DNA from: an uncultured beta proteobacterium
Lineage (GTDB): Bacteria; Pseudomonadota; Gammaproteobacteria; Burkholderiales; Burkholderiaceae
DNA length: 7,433 nucleotides
Assembly (NCBI GenBank): GCA_903835865.1
Contig: CAILON010000123.1
Location: 1-7,433 of the forward strand
Reading direction: 5' to 3'
Each line of letters starts with the position of its first letter. Position 1 is the first letter of the stretch. The notes beneath the pieces were generated by a model. The model did not search any database, was not told the origin of the DNA, and worked only from the letters and a program-made list of their open reading frames with translations. Below are positions 1-7,031 of the stretch, piece after piece. The position numbers were made by a program, and so were the translations under genes.

Positions 1-716
1 ACATCCTCACCCCAGAGGTCGCCCACCATTTACGAGTTCGGCGTGTCCAAATCGGGGAAACCTTCCCGGTATTTGATGGAAATGGCCAGATTGGAGAGGC
101 CACACTCCTCTCTTTGAGCGGAAAAACCGGACAGGCTGAGCTTAGCAATATCCGCATCGACACCCATCGTGAGACCCCATATGCCATTACTTTGGCTCAA
201 GGACTAGCTGGTGGGGACAAAATGGATTGGATTGTGGAAAAAGCGGTGGAAACTGGGGCTCAAATCATTGCGCCATTACAGTGCGAGCGCTCAGTGATCA
301 AACTTACTCGCTCAAGCGATGAGGAGCGCGCCCAAAAACGACTTTCCCACTGGCGCGGAATCATTCAGTCTGCATGTGAGCAATGCGATCGCACGGTTTT
401 TACAACGCTAGAGCCCATTCAATCTTTTGAAGCCTATTTGAAAGCAAGTCCAAAGCCCAAACTAAAACTGTTATTGAGTCCAGACGCGACTAAAAACATG
501 TATTCCGTATTGGCTGAACATGCCCCACAAGATATCGTGCTCATGATTGGACCTGAAGGAGGTCATTCGCCTGAAGAAGAGGCTTTAGCAGAGGCTGCTG
601 GCTACCAAATCGTTTCTTTAGGTGAACGGGTGCTGCGCACCGAAACAGCTGGTGTAGTGGCCATTACAGCCGTTCACAGCATATGGAATCCTGAAATGCA
701 AAATCGCCTCAAATAG
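1..716 (+). CDS. rsmE: 16S rRNA (uracil-1498-N3)-methyltransferase RsmE, 5' end outside the window
   Basis: RsmE is an SPOUT-class enzyme that uses S-adenosylmethionine to methylate N3 of U1498 in 16S rRNA of the 30S subunit. The reading frame is open from base 3 and codes for 237 residues before TAG at 714-716. The family is usually about 240-250 residues, so only a short N-terminal piece is missing. The first visible residues, LTPEVAHHLRVRRVQIGE, match the family's N-terminal RNA-binding domain, so the TTG at 114 is internal and not the start. The trefoil-knot cofactor-binding signatures are clear: GPEGG at 549-563 and SLGERVLRTETA at 615-650. The segment KMDWIVEKAVETG near 219-257 and the ERSV motif near 285-296 are also typical. 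The gene converges on the barstar-like gene, and its stop lies inside a hairpin. Nothing suggests a frameshift or loss of function. Confidence 0.95.
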   Translation, partial: ILTPEVAHHLRVRRVQIGETFPVFDGNGQIGEATLLSLSGKTGQAELSNIRIDTHRETPYAITLAQGLAGGDKMDWIVEKAVETGAQIIAPLQCERSVIKLTRSSDEERAQKRLSHWRGIIQSACEQCDRTVFTTLEPIQSFEAYLKASPKPKLKLLLSPDATKNMYSVLAEHAPQDIVLMIGPEGGHSPEEEALAEAAGYQIVSLGERVLRTETAGVVAITAVHSIWNPEMQNRLK

Positions 717-724
717 AGGCGATT
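702..724. terminator. Perfect hairpin at the rsmE stop codon, possible bidirectional terminator
   Basis: AATCGCCTC (702-710) and GAGGCGATT (716-724) form a perfect 9-bp inverted repeat around a 5-base loop, AAATA. The rsmE stop TAG (714-716) occupies the end of the loop and the first base of the right arm. On the + strand no T run follows. On the - strand the stem is followed by a run of four T, so it fits better as a terminator for the convergent barstar-like gene, which stops 28 bases away. Its position between two convergent genes supports terminator function. The lack of a long U tract keeps the call tentative. Confidence 0.6.
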
Positions 725-751
725 CAGGCTGTTTACTAAATGGCTTTAGCG

Positions 752-1372
752 TTAAGCAAAAGAATAGAAAACACGATACGGTGTGCGGCGCTCAGCCCAG
801 AAATCCACAGCATCACGGAAAACATCTAAAAGTGTCTCGCGTGCTTCTTTGTCAAATTTCTGAGTACAAGGCAATCCTTCGAGCACTACAACGAATCCAG
901 ACTGAGGGCCTGACTTGTCGACCGTAGTAGTCAAAGCATCTAACAAAGGATCAAAATTCTTTGCCTGTTGCTTGGTAAATGAGTATGCAATCGCAATCGA
1001 CTCTAAAACCTCACCCTTGGTCATCGCATTTGCACAATTAGCATAAATGAAATGTTGACCGAGCTCAGTAGCCGCCTCTTGTAAATCAGGCGTACGGAAA
1101 GCGCGAATGGATTGCACGATATTAGGGCGCACACTGCGCAACATTGCCGGCGGTCCGGCATCGCGAACGGCCAAAGCGGCACGCCAAGAAGCTGTCACTT
1201 TTTTCCCCGAAACTTGATTTGCTGCATAGGTTTGTAAACGAGATAAACCGCCTTGAGCGTAAATATTGGCAGCGGGCGATTCGGTTTCAAGTCGATCATT
1301 GCTGTCCCAACTTTCAGCACGGCTATGTTCATCGAAGCTGGCTGTATTGCTGTTTTCAGAGCGATTATTCAT
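752..1372 (-). CDS. Barstar-like (barnase-inhibitor family) protein with a long N-terminal extension
   Basis: The protein has 206 residues and its C-terminal half resembles barstar, the small inhibitor of the ribonuclease barnase. Residues NFDPLLDAL (139-147) align with barstar's NLDALWDAL. They keep Asn139, Asp141 and Asp145 at the places of barstar Asn33, Asp35 and Asp39; the two Asp bind the barnase active site. The tyrosines, glycine and tryptophan nearby in barstar are absent. A hydrophobic strand, FVVVLEGL (160-167), and an ETLLDVFRDAVDFW helix (179-192) complete the fold pattern. Barstar itself is about 90 residues. Here roughly 105 residues precede the domain, and the first 35 are rich in Asn, Ser, Asp and Glu and probably disordered. 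ATG at 1372 is the only ATG in the upstream frame, which closes with a TGA near 1403-1405; no strong ribosome site precedes it. No ribonuclease gene is visible. It follows maeB on the same strand after 128 bases. Family membership is fairly sure; an inhibitor role is inference. Confidence 0.8.
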   Translation of the reverse strand: MNNRSENSNTASFDEHSRAESWDSNDRLETESPAANIYAQGGLSRLQTYAANQVSGKKVTASWRAALAVRDAGPPAMLRSVRPNIVQSIRAFRTPDLQEAATELGQHFIYANCANAMTKGEVLESIAIAYSFTKQQAKNFDPLLDALTTTVDKSGPQSGFVVVLEGLPCTQKFDKEARETLLDVFRDAVDFWAERRTPYRVFYSFA

Positions 1373-1430
1373 GATGGGTGCTAGGTTACCCTTAACACGC
1401 CATCAAATCAAGCCCAAATACAGTGCATTT

Positions 1431-1453
1431 TATATAAATCGTTGATTTATATA
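1431..1453. repeat. Perfect AT-rich palindrome upstream of the barstar-like gene
   Basis: TATATAAATC (1431-1440) and GATTTATATA (1444-1453) are perfect inverted repeats of 10 bases with the 3-base centre GTT. The dyad can be stretched by two wobble pairs and one A-T pair to 1428-1456. It lies 59-81 bases upstream of the barstar-like start codon on the - strand, and just downstream of the maeB terminator hairpin. The symmetry, 23-base length and short centre resemble a dimeric regulator's operator, but it could equally be a second AT-rich hairpin in the maeB trailer. TATAAA within it on the - strand could serve as a -10 element, but I see no good -35 partner. Confidence 0.5.
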
Positions 1454-1458
1454 GGAAA

Positions 1459-1492
1459 AATAAATGTAAGTTATCACTAACTTACATTTATT
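1459..1492 (-). terminator. Rho-independent terminator downstream of maeB
   Basis: AATAAATGTAAGTT (1459-1472) and AACTTACATTTATT (1479-1492) are a perfect 14-bp inverted repeat with a 6-base loop. Reading the - strand, it starts 9 bases after the maeB stop, and the right arm runs into a short T tract (five T in a row ending at 1456). Position, perfect pairing and T tract support a terminator. The stem has only four G-C pairs, so it may be weaker than typical. Confidence 0.7.
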
Positions 1493-1500
1493 AAAAGTAC

Positions 1501-3822
1501 TTAGGAAATGCCTCTTGCGTTGCTGGCAGCCTCAACAACCGCCAAAGTAGTCACATTCACAATCCGGCGAACCGTCGCTGCTGGGGTCAAAATGTGAATT
1601 GGCTTAGCAACACCCAGTAGTAATGGCCCAATCGCAATGCCATTGCCTGCGGCTGTTTTTAACAAGTTGTAAGAAATGTTTGCTGAGTCAATATTGGGCA
1701 TCACCAAGAGGTTTGCATCCCCTTTCAATGGGGAGCTAGTGACTGCACCTTCACGAATCGTTGCATCTAAAGCACTATCGCCATGCATCTCACCATCGAC
1801 CTCTAAGTCAGGAGCTGCCTTCTGAATTAATGCCAACACTTCACGCATCTTGATTGCTGATGGTGCATTGCTTGAGCCGAAATTAGAGTGAGAGAGGAGC
1901 GCAACTTTTGGCACCAAGCCCAACTTACGCATTTCGCTAGCAGCCATCAAAGTTAATTCAGCTAGCTCAGCAGCTGTTGGGTCCAAATTAATATGGGTAT
2001 CTACCAAGAACACTTGGCGACCTGGAAGAATCAAACCAGACATGGCGCCATAAACATTTGCGCCTGGCTCATGACCGACTACTTCATCTATATATTTCAA
2101 ATGGGTTGCAGAATTACCAACCGTTCCACAAATCATGCCGTCAGCCATTCCTTTGATGATCATGATTGATCCAATCAAACTATTGCGACGGCGCATTTCT
2201 AACTTGGCAAATGACTCGGTTACACCCTTGCGCTCAGTCATACCTAAATAGGTTTGCCAGAAGTCGCGGAATCGAGAATCGTTTTCGGGATTGACGACTT
2301 CAAAGTCATCGCCAATCTTCATGCGCAGGCTAAATTTCTCAATGCGATGTTCAATAACCGCAGGACGACCAATCAATATGGGGGTAGCAAGGTGTTCATC
2401 AATAATGATCTGCACTGCCCGTAAGACACGTTCATCCTCACCCTCAGCAAACACAATCCGTTTTTGATTTGCAGGTACACGCTTAGCAATACTAAAGAGT
2501 GGCTTCATCAAAGTACCAGAGTGGTACACAAACTGCTGCAACTGATTGCGATAAGCATCGAAATCTTTAATAGGGCGAGAAGCAACGCCATCATCCATAG
2601 CAGCCTTAGCAACAGCAGGAGCAATGACCGTAATTAAGCGTGGATCAAATGGCTTTGGAATTAAATACTCAGGGCCGAAAGTAAGATTTTCAATGCCATA
2701 AACAGAGGTCACCACTTCGCTTTGCTCGGCTTGAGCTAACTCTGCAACGGCCTTAACGGCAGCCACTTCCATGCCACGGGTAATGGTTGTTGCGCCTACA
2801 TCCAAGGCGCCTCGGAAAATAAAGGGGAAACACAAAACATTGTTGACCTGGTTTGGATAATCAGTGCGACCAGTCGCCATGATGGCATCTGGGCGAACTG
2901 CCTTCACTTCTTCAGGCAAGATTTCTGGGGTGGGATTTGCTAAGGCATACACCAATGGCTTATCCGCCATCTTCTTCACCATCTCGGGCTTAAGTACCCC
3001 ACCAGCTGACAGGCCTAAGAAAATATCTGCACCTTCAATCGCTTGATCCAAAGTTCTTAACTCTGTCTCTTGGCAAAACGGCTCCTTCTCAGGATCCATT
3101 AGTTCTTTGCGACCTTTGTAAGCAACACCAGCCAAATCAGTTACCCAAATATTTTTACGTGGAATACCTAAATCAACCAAAAGGTCCAAGCACGCTAGGG
3201 CAGCTGCGCCAGCGCCAGATGTCACTAACTTCACATTGCCTACATCTTTACCGACGACCTTTAAACCATTCAAAATTGCAGCTGCAACCACGATCGCAGT
3301 TCCATGCTGATCATCATGAAATACGGGAATCTTCATGCGCGCTTGCAACTTGCGCTCAACTACAAAGCAATCTGGTGCTTTGATGTCTTCTAAATTGATG
3401 CCACCAAATGTCGGCTCTAAGGCCGCAATAATTTCAACTAACTTATCCGGATCATTCTCATTGACCTCGATATCGAAAACATCAATGCCAGCAAATTTCT
3501 TAAAGAGTACTGCTTTACCTTCCATCACTGGCTTACTCGCCAATGGTCCAATATTTCCTAGGCCTAAAACGGCTGTGCCGTTTGTAATCACGCCAACCAA
3601 ATTTCCACGGGCGGTGTACTTAAATGCATTTGCTGGATCTTTAACAATCTCTTCGCATGGTGCAGCAACACCAGGGGTATATGCCAGAGCTAAATCGCGT
3701 TGATTGGTAAGTTGTTTAGTGGGGGCAATCTCAATCTTGCCTGGAGTTGGAAACTCGTGATAATGCAGTGCGGCCTCTCTGAGGGCCGCGATTTGTTGGT
3801 CTTTAATATTTTCTTTGCTCAT
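1501..3822 (-). CDS. maeB: NADP-dependent malic enzyme, MaeB type, with C-terminal phosphotransacetylase-like domain
   Basis: This enzyme oxidatively decarboxylates malate to pyruvate and CO2 while making NADPH in the cytoplasm, linking the TCA cycle to pyruvate and biosynthesis. At 773 residues it has the usual size of the hybrid MaeB family. Residues 1-430 are the malic enzyme part. [12 protein letters not shown] (48-59) carries the family tyrosine and [10 protein letters not shown] (101-110) the catalytic lysine. NLEDI (143-147) and FHDDQHGT (168-175) supply metal-binding acids. SGAGAAALA (202-210) is the dinucleotide-binding loop, and ANPTPEI (295-301) follows. Residues about 440-773 are the phosphotransacetylase-like domain, with [13 protein letters not shown] (458-470), [18 protein letters not shown] (566-583) and SHSNFGS (644-650). 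In characterised relatives this domain is regulatory, responds to acetyl-CoA and has no transferase activity; I infer the same here. ATG at 3822 is preceded by a modest AAGAG ribosome site. The gene is divergent from thiL. Confidence 0.96.
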   Translation of the reverse strand: MSKENIKDQQIAALREAALHYHEFPTPGKIEIAPTKQLTNQRDLALAYTPGVAAPCEEIVKDPANAFKYTARGNLVGVITNGTAVLGLGNIGPLASKPVMEGKAVLFKKFAGIDVFDIEVNENDPDKLVEIIAALEPTFGGINLEDIKAPDCFVVERKLQARMKIPVFHDDQHGTAIVVAAAILNGLKVVGKDVGNVKLVTSGAGAAALACLDLLVDLGIPRKNIWVTDLAGVAYKGRKELMDPEKEPFCQETELRTLDQAIEGADIFLGLSAGGVLKPEMVKKMADKPLVYALANPTPEILPEEVKAVRPDAIMATGRTDYPNQVNNVLCFPFIFRGALDVGATTITRGMEVAAVKAVAELAQAEQSEVVTSVYGIENLTFGPEYLIPKPFDPRLITVIAPAVAKAAMDDGVASRPIKDFDAYRNQLQQFVYHSGTLMKPLFSIAKRVPANQKRIVFAEGEDERVLRAVQIIIDEHLATPILIGRPAVIEHRIEKFSLRMKIGDDFEVVNPENDSRFRDFWQTYLGMTERKGVTESFAKLEMRRRNSLIGSIMIIKGMADGMICGTVGNSATHLKYIDEVVGHEPGANVYGAMSGLILPGRQVFLVDTHINLDPTAAELAELTLMAASEMRKLGLVPKVALLSHSNFGSSNAPSAIKMREVLALIQKAAPDLEVDGEMHGDSALDATIREGAVTSSPLKGDANLLVMPNIDSANISYNLLKTAAGNGIAIGPLLLGVAKPIHILTPAATVRRIVNVTTLAVVEAASNARGIS

Positions 3823-3834
3823 CAGCTAACTCTT

Positions 3835-3870
3835 AGGAATAGACATGTGGAAGACTCCAATTCTATTCCT
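3835..3870. promoter_or_regulatory. Interrupted dyad in the maeB/thiL divergent region
   Basis: AGGAATAGA (3835-3843) and TCTATTCCT (3862-3870) are perfect 9-base inverted repeats 18 bases apart. Nested inside is TGGA (3848-3851) with TCCA (3856-3859). The element starts 12 bases upstream of the maeB ATG and ends 36 bases upstream of thiL. It could be an operator shared by the divergent genes, or a leader hairpin just ahead of the maeB ribosome site. The sequence alone does not decide which. Confidence 0.45.
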
Positions 3871-3890
3871 CCCAGAGGTCTGCCTGCCAA
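3860..3890 (-). promoter_or_regulatory. Possible sigma70-type promoter for maeB
   Basis: On the - strand TTGGCA (complement of 3885-3890) matches the -35 consensus at 5 of 6 bases, and TAGAAT (complement of 3860-3865) matches the -10 consensus at 5 of 6. The 19-base spacing is longer than the ideal 17. Transcription would start about 30 bases ahead of the maeB ATG. The -10 box overlaps the right arm of the dyad described separately. Such matches arise by chance often, so this is only a candidate. Confidence 0.3.
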
Positions 3891-3906
3891 CAGCCTAAAA
3901 TAAGGC

Positions 3907-4926
3907 ATGCAATCTCCATCTGACCCAATCGGTGAATTTGGCCTGATCCAACGTTTTTTTAAAACGGGGGCCAATGCTATGCAATCAAACTCCAGTATTA
4001 CTCTTGGCATTGGTGATGACTGCGCTCTTTTACGCCCTGCTACCGGCGAAGAATTGGCCATCACTACAGATATGTTGGTAGAGGGCAGACACTTTTTGCC
4101 TGGCGCTAACCCAGAGCTATTGGGCCGCAAAGCCCTAGCAGTTAACCTTTCTGACCTTGCGGCAATGGGTGCTAAACCGGTGGGATTTACTTTGGCCCTC
4201 GCTCTCCCCAAGGCCGATTCTGCATGGCTTGAAGGGTTTAGCAAGGGTCTATTTGCGATGGCTAATGAGCACTCCTGTTCATTGGTTGGGGGCGATACCA
4301 CCGCAGGCCCGCTCAATATTTGCATTACGGCATTTGGCAACATTCCTACTGGTAAAGCTATTCGACGGTCAGGGGCAAAAGCGGGGGATGATATTTGGGT
4401 TTCAGGTGAACTCGGAGATGCAAGGCTCACTCTTGCTGCGCTGCATCATGAAGTTTCGCTACCCGAATTAGATTTAAAACAAATTGAGCATCGCATGCAC
4501 CAACCAACTCCTCGAGTCGAATTAGGCATACAGCTGAGGGATATTGCGACTGCTGCTTTAGATATCTCGGATGGATTATTGGGTGATCTAAAACATATCC
4601 TCAAAGAATCCCAAGTAGATGCGCAAATATTTTTAGATCAAATTCCCAAGTCAGCTATTTTGTTAAAGCAAAGCAAAGCAATACAAAATCAATTTGCCGC
4701 ATGTGGTGGCGATGATTATGAAATTTGTTTTACCGCTCCAAGCCATCAGCGCAATATTATTGAAAAACTGAGTAACTCACTCCATTTGTCACTCACCCGC
4801 ATTGGACAAACCACGGCAATGAAAAATGCTGAAGCAAAGGTAGTGCTATTTTCTGATGATGGAAATCCTATAAGTGATTCAGATACAACAATATTGTTGA
4901 AGTCATTTGATCACTTCGCATCATGA
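3907..4926 (+). CDS. thiL: Thiamine-monophosphate kinase ThiL
   Basis: ThiL phosphorylates thiamine monophosphate with ATP to make thiamine diphosphate, the active cofactor, in the cytoplasm. The protein has 339 residues, close to the usual 320-340. The N-terminal GEFGLI matches the family's opening, which supports ATG at 3907 over the internal Met24. LGIGDDCALL (33-42) is the glycine/aspartate motif that begins the metal- and ATP-binding region. TTDMLVEGRHF (53-63), KALAVNLSDLAAMGAKP (75-91) and GGDTT (127-131, near base 4290) are the other conserved blocks. DISDGLLGDLKHI (218-230) and CGGDDYEICF (265-274) lie in the C-terminal half. No good Shine-Dalgarno sequence sits at the normal distance; AAGG ends one base before the ATG, inside a 4-bp GCCT/AGGC hairpin (3893-3906). 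It is the first gene of a + strand operon and its stop overlaps the pgpA start. Confidence 0.95.
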   Translation: MQSPSDPIGEFGLIQRFFKTGANAMQSNSSITLGIGDDCALLRPATGEELAITTDMLVEGRHFLPGANPELLGRKALAVNLSDLAAMGAKPVGFTLALALPKADSAWLEGFSKGLFAMANEHSCSLVGGDTTAGPLNICITAFGNIPTGKAIRRSGAKAGDDIWVSGELGDARLTLAALHHEVSLPELDLKQIEHRMHQPTPRVELGIQLRDIATAALDISDGLLGDLKHILKESQVDAQIFLDQIPKSAILLKQSKAIQNQFAACGGDDYEICFTAPSHQRNIIEKLSNSLHLSLTRIGQTTAMKNAEAKVVLFSDDGNPISDSDTTILLKSFDHFAS

Positions 4927-5480
4927 ATCAAGCCGCCCAATCCTCACCGGCAAAACCTACTTTTAAATGGGTTTTCCAAACTGCTGGGCGCACGCTAGCG
5001 TTTGGTTTTGGAAGTGGCCTTAGCCCTATAGCACCTGGTACTGCAGGTACTCTCTGGGCTTGGGCAGCTTTTTTGCTTGGGGAATACTTTCTCTCTACTG
5101 AAGATTTTTTATGGATCATTGGGGGCGGCATTTTATTGGGCTGCTGGGTATGTGGTCACGCTAGTGAAGAGTTAGGTAAGAAAGATTTTGGTGGCATTGT
5201 TTGGGATGAAATTATTGCCTTCTGGCTGATACTGCTTGTTATCATGCCCGCCAATATTTGGATGCAAGCCGGTGCTTTTATCATCTTTCGATTTTTCGAT
5301 GCCGTCAAGCCAGGCCCTATTGGCATGATTGATCGGTATTTTAAGAGCCAAGAAGGGGATAACTCACCGTCAAGCATCTCTCAAATTATTTGGAGAGGAT
5401 TTGGCATCATGGTGGATGACCTTGCTGCCGCTTTCTTTACCTTGCTCATCATGGCATTGATACAAGTATTCATTCGCTAG
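4923..5480 (+). CDS. pgpA: Phosphatidylglycerophosphatase A
   Basis: PgpA is an inner-membrane phosphatase that removes the phosphate from phosphatidylglycerophosphate to give phosphatidylglycerol. The 185-residue protein carries the family signatures in order: FGFGSGLSPIAPGTAGTL (27-44), GGIVWDEIIAFWL (90-102), IIFRFFDAVKPGPIGMIDRYF (120-140) and GFGIMVDDLAAAFF (159-172). The WDE and DD acids are the likely metal-binding catalytic residues. Hydrophobic stretches near 43-54, 62-78, 97-109, 115-126 and 163-183 fit a multi-pass membrane protein. Between DRYF and GFGIM there is a polar segment, roughly 141-158, that is longer than I recall in the E. coli protein of about 172 residues. The ATG overlaps the thiL stop as ATGA, so translation is probably coupled. 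Confident assignment. Confidence 0.94.
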   Translation: MNQAAQSSPAKPTFKWVFQTAGRTLAFGFGSGLSPIAPGTAGTLWAWAAFLLGEYFLSTEDFLWIIGGGILLGCWVCGHASEELGKKDFGGIVWDEIIAFWLILLVIMPANIWMQAGAFIIFRFFDAVKPGPIGMIDRYFKSQEGDNSPSSISQIIWRGFGIMVDDLAAAFFTLLIMALIQVFIR

Positions 5481-5491
5481 GAAAAGAAAAT

Positions 5492-5992
5492 ATGAATGCA
5501 CTCGATATTGCCAAAGAGCTAGCCAAGCTTTTAGTTGCTCAAGGCTGGAAAGTGGCTCTAGCAGAGTCCTGCACCGGTGGGCTGGTATGTGCAACATTGA
5601 CAGAGTTGGCAGGTTCAAGTGACTGGTTTGAGCGAGGCTACATTACCTATAGCAATCAAGCCAAGACAGAGTGCCTAGGAGTTCCAGCAGAACTCATTGA
5701 GTCCGATGGTGCAGTTAGTGAGCCAGTCGCTAAAGCTATGGCTGAAGGTGCGCAGCGCAATGCCAAGGTCAAAGCAGCAGCATCCATTACAGGTATTGCA
5801 GGACCTTCGGGTGGGTCGATTGAAAAGCCAGTGGGAACTGTTTGCTTTGGCTGGACAATTCAGAGTGAGGGTGTTGTGACGACCACTTGTCAGACCAAGC
5901 AATTTAAAGGTGATCGACAAGCCGTGCGCCAACAGGCAAGCACTTTCGCTTTAGCAGAATTACTGGCCCTACTAAAAGCTAACAACAGCTAA
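5492..5992 (+). CDS. pncC: Nicotinamide-nucleotide amidohydrolase PncC (CinA C-terminal domain type)
   Basis: PncC deamidates nicotinamide mononucleotide to nicotinate mononucleotide, recycling the NMN released by NAD-consuming enzymes such as DNA ligase. The 166-residue protein is a stand-alone CinA C-terminal domain; the N-terminal molybdopterin-binding-like domain of full CinA is absent, as in E. coli PncC (about 165 residues). LAESCTGGL (23-31) contains the likely nucleophile Ser26. RGYITYSNQAKTECLGV (48-64), DGAVSEPVAKAMAEGA (72-87) and ITGIAGPSGG (99-108) are the other family blocks. AGGA at 5479-5482 provides a ribosome site 9 bases before ATG 5492. The gene follows pgpA after 11 bases and is the last gene of the operon. 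Its TAA ends at 5992, directly against the end of the convergent corA. Confidence 0.94.
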   Translation: MNALDIAKELAKLLVAQGWKVALAESCTGGLVCATLTELAGSSDWFERGYITYSNQAKTECLGVPAELIESDGAVSEPVAKAMAEGAQRNAKVKAAASITGIAGPSGGSIEKPVGTVCFGWTIQSEGVVTTTCQTKQFKGDRQAVRQQASTFALAELLALLKANNS

Positions 5993-6958
5993 TTACTTCA
6001 TCCAGCCTTTGCTGTGGAAGTAAAAGAGTGGAATGAGCGCGGATACCAGCATGGCGCCGATGGCCATCGGGTAACCCCAAGAAGCATCGAGCTCAGGCAT
6101 ATGTTTGTAGTTCATACCCCAAATACTAGCCAGCAATGTGGGTGGCATTAAGGCAACGGATACCACCGAGAAGATCTTGATGATCTTTGATTGATTCAAG
6201 TTAATGAAACCCACAGTAGCATCCATCAAGAAGTTAATCTTATCGAATAAGAATGCAGTGTGGTTTTCTAAAGAATCAATGTCACGCAAAATTTGACGCG
6301 CTTCTTCTTGCTGCTCATCTGACAATAACTTGCTGCGCATTAAGAAAGATAAAGCTCTGCGGGTATCCATCACATTGCGACGAATGCGTCCGTTGGTATC
6401 TTCTTCTGTTGCAATCGTTTCCAATACTTCCGCGGCATCTGCGTCATTAATGTCATCTGAAAGAACACGCTTTCCTGCACGTTCAAGATTTTCATAAACT
6501 TCTTCGAGTGCATCAGCAGAGTACTCAGCATCTGTCGAGTACAGATCCAGCAAAACATCTTTTGCATTACTGACTGAGCCTGGACGCAAGCGCGCCCGCA
6601 AACGAACTAAACGGAAAACCGGAAGATCTTCATCATGAATGGAGAACAAGACTTGTTTAGTGAGCACAAATGCTACTCGTACGTTACGAGAAGTTTCGTC
6701 TTCATCCAACAAGAAATCTGTACGAATGTGAAGATGGCCATCATCCGCTTCAAAGTAACGAGCTGAAGCCTCTAAGTCACCCAAATCATCCAACTCAGGC
6801 AAAAGGACTCCAAAAGCCTCTTTAATCCAAATGAGTTCCTCTTCCTCTGGATCAACGACGTCGATCCAGATAGGATTGGCATATTGCAACAATTCATTGC
6901 GATCTTCGACTTGCTCTTGAGAGAGACGGCCATTTTGGAGGACGAACAAGTTGATCAT
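5993..6958 (-). CDS. corA: CorA-family magnesium/cobalt transporter
   Basis: CorA forms a homopentameric channel in the inner membrane that brings in Mg2+ and can also carry Co2+ or Ni2+. The protein has 321 residues, a normal family length. The N-terminal 240 or so residues form the acidic cytoplasmic domain, including a long helical stretch from about 145 to 255. Two membrane helices sit at the C-terminus, near 262-280 and 296-314. The selectivity motif GMN is at 281-283, followed by YKHMPEL in the external loop, and the protein ends in a basic tail (HSKGWMK). It shares IDVVDPEEEEL (32-42) with bacterial relatives. A good ribosome site fixes the start at 6958. It converges on pncC and diverges from pyrF across 73 bases. 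No metal-sensing leader is evident in that short gap. Confidence 0.95.
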   Translation of the reverse strand: MINLFVLQNGRLSQEQVEDRNELLQYANPIWIDVVDPEEEELIWIKEAFGVLLPELDDLGDLEASARYFEADDGHLHIRTDFLLDEDETSRNVRVAFVLTKQVLFSIHDEDLPVFRLVRLRARLRPGSVSNAKDVLLDLYSTDAEYSADALEEVYENLERAGKRVLSDDINDADAAEVLETIATEEDTNGRIRRNVMDTRRALSFLMRSKLLSDEQQEEARQILRDIDSLENHTAFLFDKINFLMDATVGFINLNQSKIIKIFSVVSVALMPPTLLASIWGMNYKHMPELDASWGYPMAIGAMLVSALIPLFYFHSKGWMK

Positions 6959-6964
6959 GGTGAA

Positions 6965-6969
6965 CTCCT
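6965..6969 (-). promoter_or_regulatory. Ribosome binding site of corA
   Basis: AGGAG on the - strand lies 6 bases ahead of the corA ATG at 6958. This is the clearest Shine-Dalgarno sequence in the window, and it settles the corA start. Confidence 0.8.
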
Positions 6970-7031
6970 AAGGAATGTGCGCTAGTTTATCCTATAGAAC
7001 ATGACAGTTTCACTAAAATAAGCTAAATCCA

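Noticed and set aside
114..116. TTG as a start codon for rsmE
   Set aside because: The frame is open to the left edge and the residues before this codon match the RsmE N-terminal domain, so the true start is outside the window.
752..1372. A complete toxin-antitoxin module built around the barstar-like gene
   Set aside because: No ribonuclease or other small toxin-like gene is adjacent; both neighbours, rsmE and maeB, are housekeeping genes.
1144..1374. A 76-codon + strand open frame opposite the barstar-like gene
   Set aside because: It is antisense to a better-supported gene, has no recognisable motif and no ribosome site that I can see.
3335..3703. A 122-codon + strand open frame inside maeB
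   Set aside because: It is antisense to the conserved core of the malic enzyme domain and shows no domain of its own, so it is a shadow frame.
3822..4430. A 202-codon open frame on the - strand antisense to thiL, whose stop overlaps the maeB start as TGATG
   Set aside because: It lies wholly opposite the well-supported thiL, its Pro/Ala/Ser-rich product resembles no family I know, and it has no recognisable domain. It is best explained as a shadow of thiL codon use. The overlap with the maeB start looks like coincidence.
6959..7031. sigma70 promoters for corA and pyrF in the divergent gap
   Set aside because: Promoters must be near, but I found no hexamer pair with both acceptable matches and spacing on either strand, so no feature is called.
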